A stretch of 5,489 bases of DNA from Pseudomonadota bacterium (GTDB taxonomy: Bacteria > Pseudomonadota > Gammaproteobacteria > Burkholderiales > Burkholderiaceae_C). Of this stretch, positions 1 to 5,489 are shown one piece after another. The notes under the pieces are model-generated. The model worked only from the letters and a program-made list of their open reading frames with translations. It did no database searches and had not been told where the DNA came from. Position 1 is the first letter of the stretch, and every line of letters starts with the position of its first letter. Made by a program: the position numbers and the translations under genes. Location of the stretch: assembly GCA_023410975.1 (NCBI GenBank), contig JAEYPG010000731.1, positions 1 to 5,489 on the forward strand. Direction: 5' to 3'.

Positions 1-2
1 AT

Positions 3-980
3 TTCATGGTGGCGCCCAACGCGGAGTCGCTGCAGCGTGTGCGCTCCTCGGCCGACCGGGCAGTACGCTCGGCCGACCGCCTGCTCGCGCTCACGCAAGA
101 CAACTCTTCCCAGTACCTGCGGCTGCAGTTGCTGAAGGCTGAATTGCTGGAGGTCCTGGGGCATTACCGCAGTTCGGCCAACATCGCCGAGCGCGATGGG
201 TCTGCAGCGCTCAAGGCGGTGGTGGCCGAACGGGTAAACAATGATTCAACCCGCGAGCTTCGAGAGCTGCTGAACCAGGCCGAAGGCATCGAGCGCAACT
301 TGCTCCAAAGCAGGTCTGAAGTGCAAAGCCGCCGCTTTGCCCTGCTCAAGCAGCTGCTGGTTGGCGGGGCTGTAGTGTTCGCCACCGTCATGCTGTGGGC
401 CGTCAGGTATTCGGGCCGGCTGCTACGCCTAGGCCGCGAGCAAGTCCGCCAGCTCAAGACCGATGCAATGCACGACCCGCTCACCGGACTGCTCAACCGG
501 CGCGGACTGGAGCAGCATTTGGCAACCATGGACACGGAAACCCAGGGCGGTGGCCACCACGTGGCCATCCTCGCGTTCGACCTCGACGGCTTCAAACCAG
601 TCAACGACCGCTACGGCCACGCCGCAGGCGATCGGGTTTTGCAGGAGGTGGCCCAGCGGCTGCAGCAGCAGTGCCGCGATGGCGACGTCATTGCGCGTGT
701 CGGTGGAGACGAATTCATCGTGGCGCTGCGCGTCATCCACTCGCGCCAGGAAGCGGTCACGGTGGCGCAGCGCATCCGCAACCGGCTGACGGCCCCTATC
801 GAGGCCGAAGCTGCAGTGGTACGCATCGGCGCGTCCATCGGTATCGCACTGCAGCACGAGGATGGCGATGACATGGAGGCACTGCTGCGCTGCGCCGACG
901 AGCAGATGTACACGGCGAAGAAGGCTTGCAGTGTCCAGGCAGGCAGCAACGCCGTGACGCTGTTGCAGACCGCAGTCTGA
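3..980 (+). CDS. Membrane-anchored diguanylate cyclase (GGDEF), 5' end outside window
   Basis: This protein is predicted to make cyclic di-GMP from two GTP at the inner membrane. The frame is open to the window's left edge. Counting from the ATG at position 6 gives 324 residues. Residues 1-112 are helical and charged, with no signal or first membrane helix, and look like the periplasmic four-helix (CHASE3-like) sensor of such proteins; this is a weak assignment. A membrane helix follows at about 115-135, then the GGDEF domain at about 150-308. Visible active-site features are DPLTGLLNRRG at 157-167, the metal-site segment FDLDGFKPVND at 191-201 and the GGDEF signature at 233-237. An RDGD inhibitory site (224-227) sits exactly five residues before GGDEF, so product inhibition is expected. 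No EAL domain follows. The ATG at 6 is probably internal, because a sensor of this type needs an N-terminal membrane helix. Enzyme class is confident; the sensed signal is unknown. Confidence 0.9.
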   Translation, partial: FMVAPNAESLQRVRSSADRAVRSADRLLALTQDNSSQYLRLQLLKAELLEVLGHYRSSANIAERDGSAALKAVVAERVNNDSTRELRELLNQAEGIERNLLQSRSEVQSRRFALLKQLLVGGAVVFATVMLWAVRYSGRLLRLGREQVRQLKTDAMHDPLTGLLNRRGLEQHLATMDTETQGGGHHVAILAFDLDGFKPVNDRYGHAAGDRVLQEVAQRLQQQCRDGDVIARVGGDEFIVALRVIHSRQEAVTVAQRIRNRLTAPIEAEAAVVRIGASIGIALQHEDGDDMEALLRCADEQMYTAKKACSVQAGSNAVTLLQTAV

Positions 981-1272
981 AAGCGGCAGCTCACCGTTTC
1001 AAGCCGTCGGCTGGACGACGAGAGGACCAGCTTGGCCCCCTTCCAGCATTGCCGGCAGGCGGGGGCGCGGCGGTTGCGAGTCGGAGCGGACGCTGCAATG
1101 TCCGCAACACGAGGCTGGGAAGACGGGTTACCCCGCAACATTGCCTGCGGCCAACTCGGAGACGGCCTGGGTCCGGGCCTTCTTTGCGGGAATGACGAAG
1201 CAGTTGGCGATGCAGCACGGCCCACGGCCAACAGCCTTCCGCTGCTGCATCTCTTCCGCGAGGCCATTTCCC
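981..1272. other. Convergent intergenic gap without a gene
   Basis: These 292 bases separate the stop codons of two converging diguanylate cyclase genes. Short open frames occur on both strands, but none has a ribosome binding site or a recognisable protein family. I see no GC-rich hairpin followed by a T-run for either gene. Two small items stand out: a 9-bp inverted repeat at 1209-1251, and a segment at 1181-1200 (minus strand reading cgtcattcccgc) that resembles one half of the attccc...gggaat repeats scattered in many betaproteobacterial genomes. The matching half is not evident. Confidence 0.6.
1209..1251 (-). repeat. 9-bp perfect inverted repeat, possible weak terminator
   Basis: The arms gatgcagca (1209-1217) and tgctgcatc (1243-1251) are perfect reverse complements around a 25-base spacer. 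The structure begins about 20 bases after the stop codon of the minus-strand PAS-GGDEF gene, which is where a terminator would lie. However, the loop is long, the stem is only moderately GC-rich and no T-run follows on either strand. A termination role is therefore a guess, and chance is possible. Confidence 0.25.
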
Positions 1273-3345
1273 TCACGCACCTACAGCCGCCCCCCGCTTC
1301 GCCAGCCTCGCATGCCCGCGTCCGTGCCGCTTGGCGGCGTAGCAGGCGTGGTCGGCCGCGCGCATCCAGTAATGGGGCTGGGCCATGCCGTCCTCCAGCA
1401 TGGCGACTCCGGCGGAGGCGCCCACGTGCAGGCGGTGGCCTTCCCAGTGCAGTTCCAGTCGGTTCACGGCGGCGCAGGCGCGCTGCGCGATCGCCAGCGC
1501 ATCCGCCGCCTCGCAGTGCTCCAGCAGCAGCACGAACTCGTCGCCACCCAGCCGCACGGCCAAGTCGCCGCGGCGCACGCAGCGCAGCAGCGCCTCGGCC
1601 ACCGACTGCAGCATGGCGTCGCCAGCGGCATGGCCGGCGGTGTCGTTGATGGGCTTGAAACGGTCCAGGTCGATGGCCACCAGCGCCGCCGGCACCACCG
1701 CTGCGCGCGCCGTGAACACCCGCTCCAGACGCCGCTCCAGCTCGATGCGGTTGGACAGCCGCGTCAGCGGATCGTGGCGCGCGCTCCACTCCAGTTGCTC
1801 GCGCGCGGCCACCTGCGCGCTGTGGTCGGCCACGGTCCAGATCACGCCGCTGGCCGCGTCGCCCGCGCGCTCCTGGCGCGCGTGCAGCACGGCCCAGAAG
1901 CGCGCGCCATCCGCGCGCTGCAGCTGCCATTCGCCGCGGTAGGACCCTCCCGCCGCGAAGGCCTGCTCCACCGCCTGCGGCAGCGCGCAGTGCGGCTCGC
2001 CCTCCAGGCCCGCCAGGCCCATCGGCTGGCCCTGCAACTCTTTGGGCTCGCGGCCCAGCAGCCGGCACAGCTCGGCGTTGACCAGTTCGAAGCGGCCCTG
2101 GCGCGTGAGCGCGATGCCCACCGGCGCCGCCGCCATCACCGACTCCAGCCGTCCCAGCAGCTCGGCATTGGCGGCTTCCAGCGCGGCGCGCTCGCTGCCC
2201 ACCTCGCGCAGCACCTGCGCCAGTTGCCCGATCTCGCCACCGCAGGCGGGCCAGCCCGAGTGCAGGTCCTGTCCGGCATCGAACAGCGATTGCGCACGGC
2301 GCTCCAGAAGCCGCATGGGCCGCAGCAGCCAGCCCACCAGCGCCAGCAGCACCAGGCTGGCCACCAGCACCATGAGCAGCGCATCCAGCAGCGCCCGGCT
2401 CCGCGCCGCGTGCAACGGCCGCAGCAGCTCTTCCTCGGGCTGCAGCCGCCACAACAGCCACTCGGGGCCCATGACGGCCGCCGTCGAGGCAATCAGGCCC
2501 GGCCGCGGGACCGACACCCCGGTGGGCTCCAGGGGGCTGCGCAACAGCTGCCAGCCGGTCCAGACGCCCGCGAGCTGCGAATCGTTCGCCATGTGCGTCA
2601 TCACGCGGCGGGCGTCCGGGTGGGCGAGGATGCGGCCCTGCGTGTCGCTGACCACCAGCAGCGCCTCCCGGCCCTCCGGATCGAGGTATTGCGCCGCGTG
2701 GCTCAGCAGGTCGCCAGTGCCCAGGCGCACCGCGCCGGCGATCACGCCGTACAAGCCGCCTGGCCCGTGCAGCGGATAAGTGAACACCACCACCGGCTCG
2801 CCGATGACGCGGCTGGTCAGCACCTCCGAGACGATGGGCCGGTCCTCGGCCACGGTCTGCCGAAAGTAGGGCTGCTGGCTGATGTCCATGTCCAGCGGGC
2901 GCACTCCCTCGCGCTCGCCGTAGACACGCACGTGCCCATCGAGCGATATCACCGCCACGTGGCTGAACTGCGCACGCAGCACGGCCCGGTCGTGCATGAA
3001 TCGCGCCAGCGCCGGCGGGTCCTGCAGCGTGCCGGGATCGAGCTGCCCGCCCGCGATGCGCAGCAGGTTCTGCAACTCCACGACGCGGCGGGACAGCACG
3101 GCCGCGGTGCGGGCCGTCTCCTGCACCTCGCGCTCGCGCTGGTCACGCAGGGTGTCGCGCTCGGCGCGCTGCACCAGCAGCAGCGAGGTAAGGAAGATGC
3201 CCAGCGTCAGCGCCGCCACACCGGCCAGCGTCATGCGCAGCTGCAGCGACCCGCGGCCGCTGCGCAGCAACTCGCCCAGAAGAACTGCCAAGCGCCGGAT
3301 CACGGGCCGGTGCGCATCGTGGGGCGGCGCGGAGGGAAGGGGCAT
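1273..3345 (-). CDS. dCache-HAMP-PAS-GGDEF diguanylate cyclase
   Basis: A complete 690-residue inner-membrane sensor enzyme predicted to make cyclic di-GMP. In order: a short cytoplasmic N-terminus; membrane helix about 38-58; a periplasmic double-Cache domain about 65-300, with the typical QQPYFRQTV (157-165) and IGEPVVVFTYPL (181-192) segments; membrane helix about 319-341; a HAMP-like linker about 342-395 containing EIGQLAQVL; a PAS domain about 400-515; and a GGDEF domain about 520-683. The active site is intact: DPLTRLSNR (525-533), the metal segment IDLDRFKPIND (558-568) and GGDEF (600-604). An inhibitory RRGD site (591-594) lies five residues upstream, so feedback by product is expected. 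Cache domains usually bind small extracellular ligands; which one is unknown. The ATG at 3345 was chosen because it directly precedes the first membrane helix with a natural leader, but no clear Shine-Dalgarno precedes it. An in-frame GTG fourteen codons upstream is an alternative. No EAL domain is present. Confidence 0.93.
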   Translation of the reverse strand: MPLPSAPPHDAHRPVIRRLAVLLGELLRSGRGSLQLRMTLAGVAALTLGIFLTSLLLVQRAERDTLRDQREREVQETARTAAVLSRRVVELQNLLRIAGGQLDPGTLQDPPALARFMHDRAVLRAQFSHVAVISLDGHVRVYGEREGVRPLDMDISQQPYFRQTVAEDRPIVSEVLTSRVIGEPVVVFTYPLHGPGGLYGVIAGAVRLGTGDLLSHAAQYLDPEGREALLVVSDTQGRILAHPDARRVMTHMANDSQLAGVWTGWQLLRSPLEPTGVSVPRPGLIASTAAVMGPEWLLWRLQPEEELLRPLHAARSRALLDALLMVLVASLVLLALVGWLLRPMRLLERRAQSLFDAGQDLHSGWPACGGEIGQLAQVLREVGSERAALEAANAELLGRLESVMAAAPVGIALTRQGRFELVNAELCRLLGREPKELQGQPMGLAGLEGEPHCALPQAVEQAFAAGGSYRGEWQLQRADGARFWAVLHARQERAGDAASGVIWTVADHSAQVAAREQLEWSARHDPLTRLSNRIELERRLERVFTARAAVVPAALVAIDLDRFKPINDTAGHAAGDAMLQSVAEALLRCVRRGDLAVRLGGDEFVLLLEHCEAADALAIAQRACAAVNRLELHWEGHRLHVGASAGVAMLEDGMAQPHYWMRAADHACYAAKRHGRGHARLAKRGAAVGA

Positions 3346-3455
3346 TCGCAACGGAGCTGGAGGGGTACTGCAGACATGACGAAGCACAAGCGGCTCTGAT
3401 CGGCATCGTGCCGGGGGCTTGAAGTCCACAGCCGTTGGCGAACCCGGGGGCCGTG

Positions 3456-3461
3456 ATTTTA
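3456..3461 (-). promoter_or_regulatory. Possible -10 box upstream of the dCache-PAS-GGDEF gene
   Basis: On the minus strand the sequence TAAAAT matches the sigma-70 -10 consensus at five of six positions. It lies in a relatively AT-rich patch (gtggataaaatcac) of an otherwise very GC-rich region. Transcription would start near 3449, giving a leader of about 105 bases before the ATG at 3345. No convincing -35 hexamer is present at 16-18 bases spacing, so this is a weak call resting on the -10 match and its position in the only sizeable non-coding stretch before the gene. Confidence 0.3.
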
Positions 3462-3560
3462 TCCACGCGGTCTGAAGCGCTTTTGATCGCGCCTGCCCTG
3501 GAGGCAGTGCGAGGCGCCGGGACGCGGCCTTGAACCACCTGCGGTGCAGGGCACGCCGCT

Positions 3561-4064
3561 TCAGGCGCGCGTCAGGAGTTGCCGGTCGATGAGCGGTGCC
3601 ACGGCGTGCGCGAAGCTGCTGGCGCGGCCGTGGTCGCCGTCCGGAAAGACGTGCAGCTCGGCGCGCGGCAGCAGCGATGCCAGGCACTGGCCGACCCGCA
3701 CCGGGCTGATCGGGTCTGCGTTGCCCCACAGCAGCGCGGGCACCTGGATGCCGGGCAGGCGCGCCGTCAGGTTTTCCCGTTGGCCGGAGAACCAGCCGGG
3801 CAGGGAAGGGTTCGCCTGGTTGAAAGCCGGCCGCCAGTCCTGCGCGCCCAGGCTGGCAAGGTCCAGGCCGCCGGAGGTGACGCTGAGAATCAGATGCGTG
3901 ACGAGCCCGGGTCTGCGCAGCGCGGCTTTGAGCGCGATGACGCCGCCTTGCCGGCGCGGCCCAGGCCGGAGCGGCAACAAGTCGCGCAGGGCGTCCGAGC
4001 CCTGCGAGAGTCCGCCGGCGCTCCGCGTGCTGGCGCACTGACGGTGAAACGGCCGGTGCGGCAT
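3561..4064 (-). pseudogene. Alpha/beta-hydrolase remnant lacking its N-terminal half
   Basis: The open frame is 167 residues, whereas single-domain alpha/beta hydrolases are usually 250-300. From about residue 40 (GGVIALKAALRRPGLVTHLIL) the sequence reads as the helix and strand that follow the nucleophile elbow. It continues through a cap-like segment, the acid-bearing turn WGNADPISPV (113-122, Asp117) and the histidine turn PDGDHGRA (141-148, His145). The strands that should precede the elbow, including the oxyanion-hole region, are missing, and only about 100 bases separate the homologous part from the upstream terminator. The first seven or so residues are encoded by that terminator, the ATG (4062-4064) falls at its loop, and no ribosome binding site is visible. 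A GLSQG at 18-22 mimics a nucleophile elbow but lacks the preceding hydrophobic strand. I infer an inactive remnant left by a deletion. The original substrate cannot be told. A short expressed protein is possible but unlikely. Confidence 0.7.
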
Positions 4065-4082
4065 CGAGCCGCCCGGCCGTTT
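4047..4082 (-). terminator. Strong hairpin, likely terminator of the cysteine desulfurase
   Basis: The arms 4047-4062 and 4068-4082 form 15 base pairs with a single bulged base at 4057 and a five-base loop (4063-4067). The core is GC-rich and flanked by AAA/TTT ends. The hairpin lies about 25 bases after the desulfurase stop codon, the expected position for an intrinsic terminator of that minus-strand gene. The T-tract is only three bases on each strand, so termination may be partial. The near-symmetry would let it act in both directions. It overlaps the nominal start codon of the downstream hydrolase remnant. Confidence 0.65.
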
Positions 4083-4106
4083 GCTTCCGCTGGGGCCACT
4101 GAAGGC

Positions 4107-5489
4107 TCAGCGCCTGGCCGCTGCCAGCCCCTTCACCACCGCCACCAGCCGGTCCACCTCCTCGCAGGTGTTGTAGAAGGCCAGCGACGGCCGCACGGTG
4201 GCTTCCAGGCCGAAGCGGCGCAGGATCGGCTGCGCGCAGTGGTGCCCGGTGCGCACGGCGATGCCCTCGCGGTTGAGCGCGTCGCCGACCTCGGCGGTGC
4301 TGTAGCCCGCCAGCACGAAGCTCAGCACGCTGGCCTTGTCGCGCGCGGTGCCGATCAGCTTCACGCCGGGGATCGGGCGCATCGACTGCGTGGCGTAGTC
4401 CAGCAGCGCGTGCTCGTACCGGCCGATGGCCTCGATGCCGATGCGTTCCACGTACTCCAGCGCGGCCGCCAACCCCACCGCGTCGGCGATGTTGCCGGTG
4501 CCGGCTTCGAAGCGCGTGGGCGGGGCGTGGAACACGGTGCGCTCGAAGGTGACGTCCGCGATCATGTTCCCGCCGCCCTGCCAAGGCGGCATGTGCTCCA
4601 GCACCTCGCGCTTGCCGTACAGCACGCCGATGCCCGTGGGCCCGAAGATCTTGTGGCCGGAGAAGACGAGGAAGTCCGTGTCCAGCACGCGCACGTCCAC
4701 GCGCAGGTGGCTCACGGACTGCGCGCCGTCCACCAGCGTGCGCACGCCGTGGCGGTGCGCGATGTCCACGATCTCCTTCACCGGCACCACCGTGCCCAGC
4801 GCGTTCGACACCTGCGTCACCGACACGAGCTTGGTCCGGTCGTTGAGCAGCCGCTGGTACTCCTCCAGGATCACCTGCCCCGAGTCGTCCACCGGGATCA
4901 CGCGCAGCTTGGCGCCCTTCTCGGCCGCGAGCTGCTGCCAGGGCACGATGTTGGCGTGGTGCTCCAGGTGGCTGAGGATGATCTCGTCGCCCGGGCCGAT
5001 GTGCTTCGCGCCCCAGCTCTTGGCCACGAGGTTGATCGCCTCGGTGGTGCCGCGCACGAAGATGATCTCCTCCACCGAGCCTGCGCCGATGAAGCGGCGC
5101 ACGGTTTCGCGCGCACCCTCGTAGGCGTCGGTGGCGCGCGCCGCCAGCGCATGCGCGGCGCGGTGGATGTTGGAGTTCTCGTGCGCGTAGAAATACGCCA
5201 GCCGGTCGATCACCGCTTGCGGCTTGTGCGTGGTGGCGGCGTTGTCGAACCACACCAGCGGCCGGCCGTTGACGCGCTCCCGCAGGATCGGGAAGTCCCG
5301 CCGCACCGCGTTCACGTCGAAGGGCGGATGCGCCGGAGCCGCTACTGGTGGCTGCGCCTGCACCAGCGCGGGCTGCGCGAAGTCCAGGAAGTAGTAGTGG
5401 CTGCCGGCACCGGAAGGGGCGGAAAGCGCGGCAGGCGCAGGCGCTGGGGCAGGCTGGGGCGGCATGCCCTGCGCCGCGCTGCCCAGGCG
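4107..5489 (-). CDS. SufS-type cysteine desulfurase, probable family 2A encapsulin cargo, 5' end outside window
   Basis: A PLP enzyme that takes sulfur from L-cysteine, giving alanine and an enzyme persulfide. Numbering from the ATG at 5465 gives 452 residues. The frame stays open upstream to the window edge (eight more codons), so the true start is probably outside. Residues 1-48 are rich in Pro and Ala, with a GSHYYFLDFA patch at 21-30. The class V aminotransferase fold starts near 49 (PFDVNAVRRDFPIL). Key residues are present: EHHAN (168-172) packing on PLP, Asp246 in LVDGAQS, the PLP lysine Lys272 in SGHKIFGPTG, the catalytic Cys410 in RTGHHCAQP (the type II, SufS-like form) and Arg425 for the substrate carboxylate. 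Housekeeping SufS proteins are about 400 residues and lack this extension. Desulfurases packaged in family 2A encapsulins carry a long disordered Pro/Ala-rich N-terminus used for loading, and the extension and core here resemble them. No SufB, SufC, SufD or SufE gene is adjacent. Enzyme class is very confident; the encapsulin link is an inference. Confidence 0.95.
   Translation of the reverse strand, partial: RLGSAAQGMPPQPAPAPAPAALSAPSGAGSHYYFLDFAQPALVQAQPPVAAPAHPPFDVNAVRRDFPILRERVNGRPLVWFDNAATTHKPQAVIDRLAYFYAHENSNIHRAAHALAARATDAYEGARETVRRFIGAGSVEEIIFVRGTTEAINLVAKSWGAKHIGPGDEIILSHLEHHANIVPWQQLAAEKGAKLRVIPVDDSGQVILEEYQRLLNDRTKLVSVTQVSNALGTVVPVKEIVDIAHRHGVRTLVDGAQSVSHLRVDVRVLDTDFLVFSGHKIFGPTGIGVLYGKREVLEHMPPWQGGGNMIADVTFERTVFHAPPTRFEAGTGNIADAVGLAAALEYVERIGIEAIGRYEHALLDYATQSMRPIPGVKLIGTARDKASVLSFVLAGYSTAEVGDALNREGIAVRTGHHCAQPILRRFGLEATVRPSLAFYNTCEEVDRLVAVVKGLAAARR

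Noticed and set aside
611..2461. Minus-strand open frame of about 616 codons across the convergent gap and both cyclases
   Set aside because: It is Ala/Gly/Arg-rich with no recognisable domain, and overlaps both GGDEF genes in the wrong frame.
1141..3399. Very long open frame on the plus strand (about 750 codons) opposite the dCache-PAS-GGDEF gene
   Set aside because: Its translation is Gln/His/Arg/Ala-rich without domains, and it mirrors a well-supported minus-strand gene. Long antisense frames are expected at this GC content.
3475..3482. Palindrome aagcgctt as a possible operator
   Set aside because: It is a single eight-base palindrome upstream of a weak -10 box, with no second copy and no known matching regulator.
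3489..3517. Hairpin gcgcct...aggcgc with an inner ctgcc/ggcag stem
   Set aside because: The two stems do not stack well and no T-run follows on either strand. It may be chance in GC-rich sequence.
4065..4109. Stop-codon readthrough joining the desulfurase to the in-frame hydrolase remnant
   Set aside because: The TGA is followed by a terminator hairpin, there is no selenocysteine or readthrough context, and same-frame placement has a one-in-three chance.
3346..5253. Minus-strand frame of the dCache-PAS-GGDEF gene remaining open far upstream, to 5253
   Set aside because: The upstream part is an Arg/Ala-rich out-of-frame reading of the desulfurase and the hydrolase remnant, and it crosses a terminator hairpin. 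The cyclase domains begin just after 3345.
4107..5489. Housekeeping SufS of a suf iron-sulfur operon
   Set aside because: No suf gene lies downstream; the gene is followed by a terminator and a hydrolase remnant, and the N-terminal extension is atypical of SufS. Sequence beyond 5489 could still overturn this.

Overview
The window is GC-rich throughout and holds three recognisable genes, one gene remnant and very few regulatory signals. High GC, strong G/C third positions and the style of the proteins suggest a betaproteobacterium of the Burkholderiales, perhaps Comamonadaceae-like. That placement is an impression from composition and protein style, not a test.

Layout: (1) about 1-980, plus strand: the 3' part of a membrane-anchored GGDEF diguanylate cyclase whose beginning lies outside the window. 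(2) 981-1272: a convergent intergenic gap with no gene; it holds one 9-bp inverted repeat. (3) 1273-3345, minus strand: a complete dCache-HAMP-like-PAS-GGDEF diguanylate cyclase. (4) 3346-3560: its leader, with a plausible -10 box. (5) 3561-4064, minus strand: an N-terminally deleted alpha/beta-hydrolase remnant that keeps the catalytic acid and histidine but not a credible nucleophile half. (6) 4047-4082: a strong near-symmetric hairpin that probably terminates the transcript of the next gene. (7) 4107 to the window end, minus strand: a SufS-type cysteine desulfurase with a Pro/Ala-rich, low-complexity N-terminal extension that is still open at the window edge.

The most interesting element is the cysteine desulfurase. 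Its extension, including a Gly-Ser-x-Tyr-Tyr-Phe-Leu patch just before the fold begins, looks like the cargo-loading region of desulfurases packaged in family 2A encapsulin nanocompartments, a sulfur-storage system. The shell gene would have to lie beyond position 5489, so the system is inferred rather than seen.

The two diguanylate cyclases converge on each other. Both have intact GGDEF active sites and intact RxxD inhibitory sites, so both should make cyclic di-GMP under product feedback control. They have unrelated sensor modules and nothing links them to the sulfur gene beyond proximity.
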